From assembly GCA_023423535.1 (NCBI GenBank), contig JAFAFL010000097.1, positions 89,235-153,234 on the forward strand: DNA of 64,000 nucleotides, read 5' to 3'. Source of the DNA: Pseudomonadota bacterium (GTDB lineage: Bacteria > Myxococcota > Myxococcia > Myxococcales > Myxococcaceae). A program made the translations under genes and the position numbers. Shown one piece after another: positions 15,734 to 24,616 of this stretch; within the stretch, counting starts at the first letter, position 1, and every line of letters starts with the position of its first letter. A model generated the notes under the pieces. The model did not search any database. It saw nothing but the letters and a program-made list of their open reading frames with translations, and was not told the DNA's origin.

Positions 15734-16816
15734 CTAAATCGGGAAGAGCAACTGCAGCGGGATGGCGACACGCGCGGCCCACGACGCGGGGTCGTGGCGG
15801 TGGCCGGCGAAGACGAGCCGGTGCAGGTCCACGCCGGGCGTGAAGCCTCGCGAGGTCAGGGCATGGAACATCGCCGTGGTGTGGCGAAAGCCGTCGCGCA
15901 CGCTGAGGTCCTTCTCGTGCGGGTTCAGCGACGCGCCCGAGTCCACGTAGAGCACGGGCAGCGGTGACGGCAGGTCGCCCAGCTCCGCCAGCCGCACCGC
16001 GAACCGATCCGCCCACCAGAATGACGACGAGAGACACGCGGCCTTGCCGAACACGTCCGGGCGCGACCAGGCGGCGAAGAAGGCGAACAGCCCGCCCATC
16101 GACGAGCCCATGATCCCCGTGCATTCACGCACAGGCTGTGTGCGAAAACGCGCATCGATCTCCGGCTTGAGGGTCCGGATCAGGTCCTCGAGGAACGCCG
16201 GCCCCTCCCCTCCTCCGTGACCTGCGTCCGCCACCGGGCTCAGGCGCTCCAGCCGGCGGTCCGCGGTGTGGATGCCGACGACGATCGCCTCGCTGATCGC
16301 GTTGAGCGCGTAGAGGTTGTCGAGCACGCCCTCCAGCCCCCACACGCCGTAGGGATCCTGCGAGGTGCTCCACAGCGACTGCCCGTCCATCACGTAGAGC
16401 ACCGGGTACCGCTTGTTCTCCTGCTCGTCGTAGGTGGGCGGGAGGAGGACCTCGAACATCAAAGGACCGCTCGGCGCGTCCAGCGTGCGGAGCGGCTCGA
16501 GGCGCGTGGTCTCGCGATCGAAGGACGGTTCGATGAGCAGTTCGTGACCGGCGTGCACCGTGTAGTTGCGGCCCTTCGCCCAGTCCTGCTCGTCGCGCAC
16601 GAGCTTCAGCTCCATCACCACGTTCGGCGGAAGCTCGAGCTCGAAGAAGTGGCGGTCGCCCTTCACCCGCGTGGGCGGCAGCGTGCTCTCCCAGCTCAGG
16701 GGCACGTGGCTTCCACGCAGCCCGATGCGCCCTCGATGCGGCGGGTAGACGACTTCGACGACGGTCCGGGGCGGCGGCGCAGCGAGGGCGTGCGACTCGG
16801 CGAGTGGGCTGTCCAT
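15734..16816 (-). CDS. Alpha/beta-hydrolase esterase (Fes/esterase D-like family)
   Basis: A 360-residue alpha/beta-hydrolase of the putative-esterase family (enterochelin esterase/IroE type). The nucleophile elbow is GSSMGG with Ser239. The catalytic His is probably in VFAGHRHDPASW near the C-terminus, and the acid in LYVDSG. The N-terminal 110 residues form a beta-rich module (VPLSWESTLPP, HFFELELPPN) like the accessory domain of ferric-siderophore esterases. The strand and motif YPVLYVMDGQSLW is typical. No signal peptide is seen, so it may be cytoplasmic. ATG 16816 is preferred to GTG 16846 because the latter adds only a low-quality leader. The substrate could be a siderophore or another ester; context does not decide. 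Confidence 0.82.
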   Translation of the reverse strand: MDSPLAESHALAAPPPRTVVEVVYPPHRGRIGLRGSHVPLSWESTLPPTRVKGDRHFFELELPPNVVMELKLVRDEQDWAKGRNYTVHAGHELLIEPSFDRETTRLEPLRTLDAPSGPLMFEVLLPPTYDEQENKRYPVLYVMDGQSLWSTSQDPYGVWGLEGVLDNLYALNAISEAIVVGIHTADRRLERLSPVADAGHGGGEGPAFLEDLIRTLKPEIDARFRTQPVRECTGIMGSSMGGLFAFFAAWSRPDVFGKAACLSSSFWWADRFAVRLAELGDLPSPLPVLYVDSGASLNPHEKDLSVRDGFRHTTAMFHALTSRGFTPGVDLHRLVFAGHRHDPASWAARVAIPLQLLFPI

Positions 16817-16864
16817 GCGTGGCGGCGCGCAACCTGTGCACCGCACCGCCCGGCGAGAAGGCCC

Positions 16865-18415
16865 CTACTCCCACTCAATCGTCGCCGGTGGCTTCGACGA
16901 GATGTCGTAGACCATCCGGTTGATGCCGCGGACCTCGTTGATCACGCGCGAGGAGATGCGCTCCATCACCTCGTACGGCAGCCGCGCCCAGTCGGCGGTC
17001 ATGCCGTCCACGCTCGTCACCGCGCGCAGCACGGCGGTGTACTCGTAGGTCCGCTCGTCGCCCATCACGCCCACGCTCTGCACCGGCAGCAGCACCGCGA
17101 AGGCCTGCCACAGCTCCTTGTAGAGCCCGGCGTTGCGGATCTCCTCCTGGACGATCACGTCGGCGGCGCGGACGAGCTCGAGCTTCTCGCGCGTCACCTC
17201 ACCCAGCACGCGGATGGCGAGGCCCGGCCCGGGGAACGGCTGGCGGCCCACCATCTCCTCCGGCAGCCCCAGCTCGCGGCCGAGCGCGCGGACCTCGTCC
17301 TTGAACAGCTCGCGCAGGGGCTCCACGAGCTTGAGCTTCATCACGTCCGGCAAGCCACCCACGTTGTGGTGGCTCTTGATCGTCGCGGACGGGCCCTTGG
17401 TGGAGACGCTCTCGATGACGTCCGGATAGAGCGTGCCCTGCGCGAGGAACTCGGCGTCCTGCACGTCCTTCGCGGCCTCTTCGAAGACGGCGATGAACTC
17501 CCGGCCGATGATCTTCCGCTTCTGCTCCGGGTCGGTCACCCCCGCGAGCTTCGCGAGGAACCGGTCCTGCGCGTCCACCACCATCAGCGGGATGTGGAAG
17601 CGGCCGCGGAAGAGCTCCTCCACCTGCGCGCGCTCGCCGGTGCGGATGACGCCGTTGTCCACGAAGATGCACTGCAGCCGGTCGCCGATCGCCTTGTGGA
17701 TGAGCACCGCGGCCACGCTGCTGTCCACGCCGCCGGAGAGCCCGCACACCACGCGGCCCTCTCCCACCTTCGCGCGGATGGCCTCGATCGCCTCCTCCGC
17801 GAAGCTCTTCATCGACCAGTTGCCCTGAAGCCCACAGGTCTCGAAGAGGAACGCGCGCAGCATCTCGCGGCCCTGCGGCGTGTGCACGACCTCGGGGTGG
17901 AACTGCACGCCGAAGATGGGACGCGACTCGTGCGCGGTCGCGGCGAAGGGCGAGTGATCGCTCGTCGCGATGCTGACGAACCCGGGCGGCACCGCCTCCA
18001 CGCGGTCGCCGTGGCTCATCCACACCTTCACCTTGTCGCCGGGCTTGAACGCGGCGAGCGGACCGCGGGCCTGGCCGACGGTGATCTCCGCCGGGCCGAA
18101 CTCGCGCTTGGCGCTCTTGTCCACGCGGCCGCCGAGGAGCCTCGAGAGCAGCTGCAGGCCGTAGCAGATGCCGAGCACCGGGACGCCGGCGTCGAACACG
18201 CCCGGATCGCAGCGCGGCGCACCCGGCGCATCGACCGACCAGGGGCTGCCGGAGAGGATGATGCCGCGCGGCGCAAACTTCTGGATGTCGGCGAGCGGGA
18301 GATCCGGGCGGTGGATCTCGCAGTACACCCCGAGCTCACGCACGCGCCGCGCGATGAGCTGCGTGTACTGGCTGCCGAAGTCGAGGATGAGGATCTTCTC
18401 GGCGTGGATGTCCAA
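16865..18415 (-). CDS. guaA: GMP synthase (glutamine-hydrolysing)
   Basis: GuaA converts XMP to GMP using ATP and glutamine. The 516-residue protein shows the class I glutamine amidotransferase domain (residues 1-195) with catalytic Cys84 in GICYGLQLL and the His/Glu pair in FHPEV. It then has the ATP pyrophosphatase domain with the PP-loop CGLSGGVDSS (about 226-235) and the C-terminal dimerisation domain ending SKPPATIEWE, as is invariant in GuaA. The length is normal. It is divergent from the lipoprotein gene at 18534. guaB lies 0.7 kb away on the same strand, so both GMP-synthesis genes are here but are not in one operon. Confidence 0.98.
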   Translation of the reverse strand: MDIHAEKILILDFGSQYTQLIARRVRELGVYCEIHRPDLPLADIQKFAPRGIILSGSPWSVDAPGAPRCDPGVFDAGVPVLGICYGLQLLSRLLGGRVDKSAKREFGPAEITVGQARGPLAAFKPGDKVKVWMSHGDRVEAVPPGFVSIATSDHSPFAATAHESRPIFGVQFHPEVVHTPQGREMLRAFLFETCGLQGNWSMKSFAEEAIEAIRAKVGEGRVVCGLSGGVDSSVAAVLIHKAIGDRLQCIFVDNGVIRTGERAQVEELFRGRFHIPLMVVDAQDRFLAKLAGVTDPEQKRKIIGREFIAVFEEAAKDVQDAEFLAQGTLYPDVIESVSTKGPSATIKSHHNVGGLPDVMKLKLVEPLRELFKDEVRALGRELGLPEEMVGRQPFPGPGLAIRVLGEVTREKLELVRAADVIVQEEIRNAGLYKELWQAFAVLLPVQSVGVMGDERTYEYTAVLRAVTSVDGMTADWARLPYEVMERISSRVINEVRGINRMVYDISSKPPATIEWE

Positions 18416-18467
18416 GCGGTGCTCTCCGGATCGGTGGGATCGGGCCGTGCCGCGCGGCTTCCGCGCG

Positions 18468-18497
18468 TTGACGGCGCGTGGCGCTTATCGCTACAAG
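18468..18497 (+). promoter_or_regulatory. Promoter for the 18534 lipoprotein gene
   Basis: TTGACG (18468-18473) and TACAAG (18492-18497) are separated by 18 bases. They match the sigma-70-type consensus at 5/6 and 4/6 positions. The predicted transcript start lies about 30 bases upstream of the ATG at 18534, which is a sensible leader length. It sits in the 118-base divergent gap between guaA and the lipoprotein gene. Confidence 0.5.
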
Positions 18498-18533
18498 TCC
18501 ACTGGTAAGCAATCCACTTCGGAGCCCACTCTG

Positions 18534-19136
18534 ATGCCCCGCCTCTGCGCTTCCCTGCCCCTCGCCGCTGCGACGGGGATGCTCCTTCTCTCCGGCTGCG
18601 TGAAGGAGATCTCCAGCGACGAGCGACTGGACCGGGAGACGAGGTCGGAGCCGCTGGATCGCTCGGCCGGCGCTCTGGAGCTGGAGAAGATCTCCTGCAA
18701 CGACGCCACCGATCAGCTCGCCCGCGCGCGCGACGTGAACCGTCCCGAGACGGACCGCGTGCAGGACTACATGGCGCTCTACAGCGACCTCAAGAAGCGC
18801 ACGAAGACCTTCGAAGAGGCGATGATCCGCAACCCGGATCTCCAGTACCAGGAGGGCAGCCAGAAGTACGCCGACGCGCGCGACCTCTGCATCCAGCAGA
18901 CCGCCGACGTGCGCGTGGAGTTCGAGCGCTACGTCCGCGAGCTGGTGGAGCTGCCCACGGTCCAGGAGCTCAAGGGCGGCAGCACCGTGATCGTCGCGCG
19001 CCTCTCCTTCGACGTGCTGCGCGAGGCCATCGAGGCGCTCGACACCGACGACAAGGACACCATGCTCTCGCGCGTGGCCGCGGCGGAGAAGCGCATCGAG
19101 GCGCCCTCCGCCGAGGGTGGCCGGCGCGGGAAGTAG
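18534..19136 (+). CDS. Lipoprotein of unknown function, helical
   Basis: A 200-residue lipoprotein with a textbook signal: MPRLCASLPLAAATGMLLLSGC, lipobox LSGC with Cys22. The mature part is charged and mostly helical (DYMALYSDLKKRTKTFEEAM, FERYVRELVEL) and probably forms a helical bundle or coiled coil in the periplasm. The family is not recognised. It lies between guaA (divergent) and guaB (convergent, 6 bases between stop codons), so it is a single-gene unit with its own promoter. The open frame upstream of 18534 is a shadow of guaA. Confidence 0.82.
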   Translation: MPRLCASLPLAAATGMLLLSGCVKEISSDERLDRETRSEPLDRSAGALELEKISCNDATDQLARARDVNRPETDRVQDYMALYSDLKKRTKTFEEAMIRNPDLQYQEGSQKYADARDLCIQQTADVRVEFERYVRELVELPTVQELKGGSTVIVARLSFDVLREAIEALDTDDKDTMLSRVAAAEKRIEAPSAEGGRRGK

Positions 19137-19142
19137 CGCCCG

Positions 19143-20609
19143 CTAATCGCGGCGGTAGTTCGGCGCCTCTTCCGTGACGATCACGTCGTGCACGTGGCTC
19201 TCCTTGAGCCCGGCCGAGGTGATCTGGACGAACTGGGCCTTCGTGCGCAGCTCCTCGATGGTGCTGCAGCCCACGTAGCCCATGCCGCTGCGGATGCCGC
19301 CTACCATCTGGAACACGTTCATGGCCAGGGTGCCCGCGTAGGGAACGCGGCCCTCGATGCCTTCGGGCACGAGCTTGAGGTCCTCTTCGACCTCGCCCTG
19401 GAAGTAGCGGTCCTTCGAGCCCTGCTTCATCGCGCCGAGCGAACCCATGCCGCGGTAGCTCTTGTAGGAGCGGCCCTGGTAGAGGATCACGTCGCCCGGC
19501 GCCTCTTCGGTGCCCGCGAAGAGCGAGCCGATCATCACCGTGGACGCGCCCGCCGCGAGCGCCTTCACCACGTCGCCCGAGTACTTGATCCCGCCGTCGG
19601 AGATGATCGGCACGTCGTGCCGGTCCGCCTCGCGCGCGCAGTCATCCACCGCGGTGATCTGCGGCACGCCCACGCCCGCCACCACGCGGGTGGTGCAGAT
19701 GGAGCCGGGGCCGATGCCCACCTTCACCGCGTCCACGCCCGCCTCGATCAGCGCGCGCGTGCCCTCGGCGGTGGCCACGTTGCCGGCGATGAGCTCGAAG
19801 GGCGTGTCGCGGAAGTTCTTCCGCACCCCCGCCACCGCCTCGATCACGCCGCGCGAGTGACCGTGCGCGGTGTCCACCACGATCACGTCGCACCCGGCCT
19901 TGAGCAGCGCGTCCACGCGCTCGTCGGTGTCCGCGCCCACGCCCACCGCCGCCGCCACCAGCAGGCGCCCGCGCCCGTCCTTCGCCGCGTTGGGGAAGGC
20001 GCGGATCTTCTCGATGTCCTTCACCGTGAGCAGCCCGCGCAGCTCGCCGGCAGCGTTGACCACCGGCAGCTTCTCGATGCGGTGGCGGTGCATGAGCTCG
20101 AGCGCCGCGGCCTGCGAGATGCCCTCGCCGCCGGTGACCACTTCGCGGGTCATCACCGCGGAGACCTTCTGGTGGAGGTTCGTCTCGAAGCGCACGTCGC
20201 GGCTGGTGAGGATGCCGACGAGCTTCTTGCCCTGCGTCACCGGGATGCCGCTGATGCCGTGCTGCCGCATGAGCTCCAGCGCGCGGGAGAGCGGCGCGTC
20301 CGGATCGCAGGTGACCGGGTCCTGCACCATGCCGCTCTCGTACTTCTTCACGCGCGCGACCTCGGCGGCCTGGCGCTGCGGCGACATGTTCTTGTGGATG
20401 ACGCCGATGCCGCCCTCCTGCGCCATGGCGATGGCGGTCCGGGCTTCGGTCACCGTGTCCATGGCCGACGAGAGCAGCGGGATCTTCAGCCGCAGCTTCC
20501 GCGTGAGCCGGGTGGAGAGATCCACCTCGCGAGGCACCACGGCGCTCGCCGCGGGCACGAGCAGCACGTCATCGAACGTCAGAGCAAGCCGGAGATCCCT
20601 ATTCAGCAT
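19143..20609 (-). CDS. guaB: IMP dehydrogenase
   Basis: GuaB oxidises IMP to XMP with NAD+, the committed step to GMP. The 488-residue protein begins LTFDDVLLVPAASAV, has a pair of CBS domains (about residues 90-205; VTCDPDAPLSRALELM, VMTREVVTGGEG), and has the catalytic loop GPGSICTTRVV with Cys305. The flap region contains the fingerprint SYRGMGSLGAM. The ATG at 20609 is fixed by the conserved N-terminus. No Shine-Dalgarno precedes it, and the best promoter candidate ends very close to the ATG, so the message may be almost leaderless. Confidence 0.98.
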   Translation of the reverse strand: MLNRDLRLALTFDDVLLVPAASAVVPREVDLSTRLTRKLRLKIPLLSSAMDTVTEARTAIAMAQEGGIGVIHKNMSPQRQAAEVARVKKYESGMVQDPVTCDPDAPLSRALELMRQHGISGIPVTQGKKLVGILTSRDVRFETNLHQKVSAVMTREVVTGGEGISQAAALELMHRHRIEKLPVVNAAGELRGLLTVKDIEKIRAFPNAAKDGRGRLLVAAAVGVGADTDERVDALLKAGCDVIVVDTAHGHSRGVIEAVAGVRKNFRDTPFELIAGNVATAEGTRALIEAGVDAVKVGIGPGSICTTRVVAGVGVPQITAVDDCAREADRHDVPIISDGGIKYSGDVVKALAAGASTVMIGSLFAGTEEAPGDVILYQGRSYKSYRGMGSLGAMKQGSKDRYFQGEVEEDLKLVPEGIEGRVPYAGTLAMNVFQMVGGIRSGMGYVGCSTIEELRTKAQFVQITSAGLKESHVHDVIVTEEAPNYRRD

Positions 20610-20617
20610 GCGGTGGG

Positions 20618-20646
20618 CAGATACCGCTTCCGCCCGCCGCCCTCAA
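20618..20646 (-). promoter_or_regulatory. Possible guaB promoter
   Basis: On the minus strand TTGAGG (20646-20641) and TATCTG (20623-20618) are separated by 17 bases. The match is modest (4/6 and 3/6). The predicted start of transcription falls within 2-3 bases of the guaB ATG, which would make the mRNA leaderless or nearly so, in line with the lack of a Shine-Dalgarno. Confidence 0.35.
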
Positions 20647-20666
20647 CCGCCGATCTCGGCTGCCTG

Positions 20667-20684
20667 AAAAGGCCTCGGAAGGCC
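20667..20684 (-). terminator. Intrinsic terminator of the 20687-21700 gene
   Basis: On the minus strand GGCCT-TCCG-AGGCC followed by TTTT forms a 5-bp stem with a 4-base loop and a short T-run. It begins only 2 bases after the stop codon at 20687. It separates this gene from guaB downstream. Confidence 0.55.
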
Positions 20685-20686
20685 GC

Positions 20687-21700
20687 CTACTTGCGCGCCG
20701 GACGACGGCTTTCGGCGGTGCGCAGCGCGTCGAGCGCCCACCCGTCGATCGCGCCCGCGCCATCCATGCGCTGGGCGATGTCCTTCACGCCGTAGTAGCC
20801 CTTCTGCGCCAGCGCGTCGTACGCCGAGTCCGGCGCGTCCATCGCCTTCAGCGCCACCGCGCGGGCGAAGAGCGCGGTCGCGTACTCCGAGACCGTCTGC
20901 TCCGTCGCGCCGGAGAGCTGGGCCTCGCGCAGGAGCGCCGCGCCACCGGACCAGCCGCTCTGCGCGCGCTTGCCCACCTGCGGCTCCACGATCACCCGCG
21001 CGTACTCCGTCACCAGCGCCTGCACGTCCGGCTTCTGCGAGGGACCGACCACGAGCACGACCTCGCCGTCGCCCATCACGCCGACGATCTTGTTCTCCGC
21101 CTCGAGCAGGTTCATCACCAGCAGCGACTGCGTGGCGTCCGGCACGCGCAGCAGCTTGCGCGCCTTGCTCACCGGCGCGTCCACCACCGGCAGCCACGCC
21201 TTCAACGCCTTGCGGTACTCGCCCTGCACCTGGCCCATGAGGTCCTGCAGGTTCCACTGCGTGTAGGTCGTCTTGAGGAGGTTCTCGAGACCCTTCACGT
21301 CCTGCAGCTCCTTCGCCTTCGCGCCGGTGCTGAACGGCGGCGGCGCGGAGTGCACCGCGTACGCGACGTAGCGATCCATCGGCCGCGGGTTCTGATCGAA
21401 GAACGCGTTGGCCTGCTTGCGGACCTCCGGATCCGCGGTCATCAGCTTCTGGCGGACCTCGGCGCGCACCGGATGGAACTGGTGCTTCGGCAGCGGGAAC
21501 TGACGGGCGACCGGCGCCTCGTCGTAGCCCATGGCGTTGAAGAGTGAGTAGAGCGCGAAGATGCGCTCGTCGGCGCGCAGCTCCATGCCCTCACCGGTGT
21601 AGAGGCTGGTGAACCAGTCGGCCTCGTTGGCGTAGGCGGCGGGGGCGGAGAGCAGCGCGAGCGCGGCGGCGGCGGAGCGGAGCGAACGAATGGAAGCCAT
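20687..21700 (-). CDS. Exported protein of unknown function
   Basis: A 337-residue protein with a signal peptide (SIRSLRSAAAALALLSAPAAYA, cleaved before NEADWF). The mature protein starts with FTSLYTGEGMELRADERIFA, contains RPMDRYVAYAVHSAPPPF and a VMGDGEVVLVVGPS segment, and is predicted mostly helical. It has the feel of secreted DUF4932-like metallo-hydrolases, but no HEXXH is visible, so I do not assign a family. The ATG at 21700 is chosen because the signal peptide begins there; the frame upstream is low quality. A compact terminator follows. It is probably a single-gene unit. Confidence 0.75.
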   Translation of the reverse strand: MASIRSLRSAAAALALLSAPAAYANEADWFTSLYTGEGMELRADERIFALYSLFNAMGYDEAPVARQFPLPKHQFHPVRAEVRQKLMTADPEVRKQANAFFDQNPRPMDRYVAYAVHSAPPPFSTGAKAKELQDVKGLENLLKTTYTQWNLQDLMGQVQGEYRKALKAWLPVVDAPVSKARKLLRVPDATQSLLVMNLLEAENKIVGVMGDGEVVLVVGPSQKPDVQALVTEYARVIVEPQVGKRAQSGWSGGAALLREAQLSGATEQTVSEYATALFARAVALKAMDAPDSAYDALAQKGYYGVKDIAQRMDGAGAIDGWALDALRTAESRRPARK

Positions 21701-21741
21701 CAGCTGCGGACGGTAGCACGGCAGTTCCACAGCGAAAGCGG

Positions 21742-22197
21742 CTACTTGCGGCCGACGAGAGAGCGCAGTCCCTCCCGGTTGTCCTGCAGGCGAGCAGCGA
21801 AGTCGCCCACCACGTTCATCAGCAGCTTGGCGCACGCCTGCGGCTTCGTCGCGAGCAGGCGCTGGAAGTCCGAGTGCCGGATCTCCACCGCGAGCACGTG
21901 GGACGCCGCAGTGGCGGTGCACATGCGCTGCCCCTGGCTGATGAGCGAGAGCGAGCCCAGCGCCTCGCCCGGACCGACCTCGCCGAGCACCACCTCTTCG
22001 CCCGCCTGGGACCGCGCGGAGAGCCGCACCTGACCGCTGCCGATGATCAGCAGCGCGTCCGCGACCATGTTCTCGACGAAGAGCGGCGAGCCCTGCGGAA
22101 TGAGCCGCTCCTGGGCAATGGACCCGATGATCTGCAGCCCGGTGTCGGTGAAGCCGCGAAACAGTGGGCTCGCCCGGAGCACGTCAACCGCCGCCAT
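21742..22197 (-). CDS. Cyclic nucleotide-binding domain protein
   Basis: A 151-residue protein made almost entirely of one CNB (CAP-type) beta-barrel domain: SPLFRGFTDTGLQIIG, then the barrel with LLIIGSGQVRLS and the phosphate-binding-cassette region LGEVGPGEALGSLSLIS. The usual GE(x)nR cassette is degenerate: the Arg expected to hold the phosphate is not evident, so cyclic nucleotide binding is uncertain. There is no DNA-binding or enzymatic domain. ATG 22197 is preferred to GTG 22215, but neither has a good Shine-Dalgarno. It may be a regulatory or scaffold subunit. Confidence 0.82.
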   Translation of the reverse strand: MAAVDVLRASPLFRGFTDTGLQIIGSIAQERLIPQGSPLFVENMVADALLIIGSGQVRLSARSQAGEEVVLGEVGPGEALGSLSLISQGQRMCTATAASHVLAVEIRHSDFQRLLATKPQACAKLLMNVVGDFAARLQDNREGLRSLVGRK

Positions 22198-22223
22198 GAG
22201 GCGGGGACTTAGCACAAGCGGCG

Positions 22224-22754
22224 CTACGGCGTGACGACCTCGAGCGAGCTCCGGTACTCCGCCGCGTACCCGAGGTAGTTCTGCGCCGACTGCACGAGGA
22301 ACGCGCGCTCCTCCTCGGTGATCGCCCGCTTGATGCGCGCGGGGCTGCCGACGACGAGCGATCCGGGCGGCACCTTCGTCCCCGGGGTGAGCAGCGCACC
22401 CGCGGCGATGATGCAGTCGTCACCGACCTCCACGCCGTCCATGAGGATCGCCCCCATGCCAATGAGGATGCGGCTTCCCACCGTGCACCCGTGCAGCACC
22501 ACGTGGTGGCCGATCGTCACGTCGTCGCCGATGGTGGTGGCGAACTTGCGGCTGAGCACGTGGATCATGGTGAGGTCCTGCACGTTCGTCCGCGCGCCGA
22601 TCCGGATCGGGTTCACGTCTCCGCGGATCACCGTGTTGAACCAGACCGAGGCGCCCTCCCCCAGCTCCACGTCTCCCACGATCTGCGCGCTCTCCTCGAT
22701 GAAGCAGGAGTCCGGCACGCGCGGCGTCATTCCCTTGAAGCGCTTGATCGTCAT
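22224..22754 (-). CDS. Gamma carbonic anhydrase-like hexapeptide-repeat protein
   Basis: A 176-residue left-handed beta-helix protein of the gamma-CA/YrdA/PaaY family. Hexapeptide repeats run through DVELGEGASVWFNTVIRGDV and VTIGHHVVLHGC. The three metal-binding His positions of the family are present (IHV, GHH, LHGC), followed by the C-terminal helix ERAFLVQSAQNYLGYA. It may be a zinc or iron carbonic anhydrase or an acyl-transferase relative. Its ATG at 22754 overlaps the stop of the VanZ-like gene (ATGA), so the two are co-translated. Confidence 0.9.
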   Translation of the reverse strand: MTIKRFKGMTPRVPDSCFIEESAQIVGDVELGEGASVWFNTVIRGDVNPIRIGARTNVQDLTMIHVLSRKFATTIGDDVTIGHHVVLHGCTVGSRILIGMGAILMDGVEVGDDCIIAAGALLTPGTKVPPGSLVVGSPARIKRAITEEERAFLVQSAQNYLGYAAEYRSSLEVVTP

Positions 22755-23122
22755 CGGTTCTTCCGCCTCTTTGCGATGAGCAGCCAGACGAACGCGCCGG
22801 CGGCACCACCCAGGGTGTCCGCGAGCACGTCCCACACGTCCGCGCTACGGCCGGGCACGAAGCTCTGGTGGATCTCGTCGCTCACGCCGTAGAGCGCCGC
22901 GAGCACCGCGCCGAAGATCGCTGCCGAACGGACTTCCGGCCCGTAGCCGCGCATGCCGCGCGCCGCGAGGAACGCCAGGCCCGCGTACACGCTGAAGTGC
23001 GCGACCTTGTCGAAGTGGTTGATCCCCGGCGCCGGCAGCGTGGGCTGCGACGAGAGGAAGAAGATCACACCCGCGTAGACGACGACGGGCAGGATGTAGA
23101 GAACGAACCGGCGCAGCTCCAT
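22751..23122 (-). CDS. VanZ-like membrane protein
   Basis: A 123-residue integral membrane protein with about four transmembrane helices, from FVLYILPVVVYAGVIFFLSS to AAGAFVWLLIA. It carries the VanZ hallmarks: FLSSQPTLP near the N-terminus, FDKVAHFSVYAGLAFLA in the centre and SDEIHQSFVPGRSADVWDVL near the end. The cellular role of VanZ-family proteins is poorly understood; in enterococci VanZ lowers teicoplanin sensitivity. It overlaps the gamma-CA gene by 4 bases and follows miaB in the opposite order of transcription flow (miaB stop to gene start is separated by 13 bases). Confidence 0.9.
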   Translation of the reverse strand: MELRRFVLYILPVVVYAGVIFFLSSQPTLPAPGINHFDKVAHFSVYAGLAFLAARGMRGYGPEVRSAAIFGAVLAALYGVSDEIHQSFVPGRSADVWDVLADTLGGAAGAFVWLLIAKRRKNR

Positions 23123-23135
23123 ACGGGGGATGGGC

Positions 23136-24563
23136 TCAGGCCTGCGCGGCGACGACCTGCAGCTTCACGCCGCCGTCCGCGTTCACCGCGCACACCGCGT
23201 CGTCCGCGGCGGGCGCGCTCTCGGCAATGGGCATCGACGGCGGCAGCAGCACGCTCGCGAGCTTCCCGGAGAGCGCGTTGGGGCTGGCCTTCTCGATCAT
23301 CACCTTCACCAGCGAACCGGCCGGCGCGTCACCGTCGAAGTTCACCACCCGGTTCTCCGGCGTGCGCCCGAAGCGGCGACCCGGATCGAAGCGCGACGGG
23401 CCCTCGACGAGCACCTCCACCTCGGTGCCCACGGTGGCGCTCATGTACTCGGCGCAGATGCCGCGCTGCAGCTTCTGCAGGCGCTCGAGGCGCGCGATCT
23501 TCGTCTCGTGCGGGATCTCTCCCCACTCGGGCTCCTTGATCGCGGCGACGGTCTTCGGACGCGGGGAGAACACGAAGGAGAACTGGTTCTCGTAGCGGAC
23601 CTGCTCCGTCAGCCTGAGGGTGCCCTCGAAGTCCTCCTCCGTCTCGCCGGGGAAGCCCACGATGATGTCGGTCGTGACCGCCACGCCGGGACGCGCCGCG
23701 CGCAGCTTGCCCAGCCGCTCGAGGTACGCCTCCACCGTGTAGTCGCGCTTCATCCGCTTGAGCACCGCGTCGCTGCCGCACTGCACCGGCAAGTGGAAGT
23801 GCGGCGCGATCTTCGGCTGGATGCGGAAGGCCTCGACCAGCTCGTCGGAGAGGTCGTGCGGGTGCGAGGTGGTGAAGCGCACGCGCAGGATCCCGGGGAC
23901 CTCGCACACGCGCAGCAGGAGATCCGCGAAGGAGATGCCGCCGCGGTAGGAGTTCACGTTCTGGCCGATGAGCGTGACCTCGCGAACGCCGACGCGCGCG
24001 AGCTCCGCGCACTCGGTGAGGACCTCGCTGAAGGGACGGCTGACCTCGCGGCCGCGGGTGTGCGGCACGACGCAGAAGGCACAGACGTTGTCGCAGCCCT
24101 TCATCACGGTGACGAACTCGGTGACCTTGCCGCGCGCCGTCTCCGGATCCGCGCGCGGGAAGACGTACTCCTCCGAGTCCACCCACGCGGTCTCCACCAC
24201 CCGCGCGCGCTGGTTCGTCACCTCGTCGAGGATCTCCGGCAGCTTCGCGATGTTGTCCGGGCCGAAGACGAAGTCCACGTAGGGGACCTTCTTCAGGAGC
24301 TTCTGCTTCTCCTGCTGCGCCACGCACCCGCCCACGCCGATCAGCGTGCCGCGCTGAACCTTGATCGGCCGGTAGCGCCCGAGCGCGGAGAGCATCTTCT
24401 CCTCCGCCTTCTCCCGGATGGCGCAGGTGTTGAGGATGATCAGATCCGCGTTGTCCGGCGTCGGCGTGGGGCCGTACGACAGCCGCCCGAGCACCTCTCC
24501 CATGCGGAGGGTGTCGTTCACGTTCATCTGACAGCCGAAGGTGTGGATGTAGTAGCGCTTCAC
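23136..24563 (-). CDS. miaB: tRNA-2-methylthio-N6-dimethylallyladenosine synthase MiaB
   Basis: MiaB is the radical-SAM methylthiotransferase that modifies A37 of tRNAs. The 475-residue protein has the N-terminal MTTase domain with its cluster cysteines (TFGCQMN, LNTCAIR, GVGGCVAQQ). It has the radical SAM CxxxCxxC motif in GCDNVCAFCVVPHTRG and a C-terminal TRAM domain (about 385-450). I chose GTG 24563 because the family starts with KRYYIHTFGCQMN. A further 14 codons upstream to 24605 are open but do not look coding. Confidence 0.96.
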   Translation of the reverse strand: MKRYYIHTFGCQMNVNDTLRMGEVLGRLSYGPTPTPDNADLIILNTCAIREKAEEKMLSALGRYRPIKVQRGTLIGVGGCVAQQEKQKLLKKVPYVDFVFGPDNIAKLPEILDEVTNQRARVVETAWVDSEEYVFPRADPETARGKVTEFVTVMKGCDNVCAFCVVPHTRGREVSRPFSEVLTECAELARVGVREVTLIGQNVNSYRGGISFADLLLRVCEVPGILRVRFTTSHPHDLSDELVEAFRIQPKIAPHFHLPVQCGSDAVLKRMKRDYTVEAYLERLGKLRAARPGVAVTTDIIVGFPGETEEDFEGTLRLTEQVRYENQFSFVFSPRPKTVAAIKEPEWGEIPHETKIARLERLQKLQRGICAEYMSATVGTEVEVLVEGPSRFDPGRRFGRTPENRVVNFDGDAPAGSLVKVMIEKASPNALSGKLASVLLPPSMPIAESAPAADDAVCAVNADGGVKLQVVAAQA

Positions 24564-24616
24564 GGTCCGGGTCTTATGCAGAACCCGGCACCGCGGTGCA
24601 AGCAATGGCCTCGGGC

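Noticed and set aside
19188..20795. 535-codon plus-strand frame opposite guaB
   Set aside because: Antisense shadow; guaB is unambiguous.
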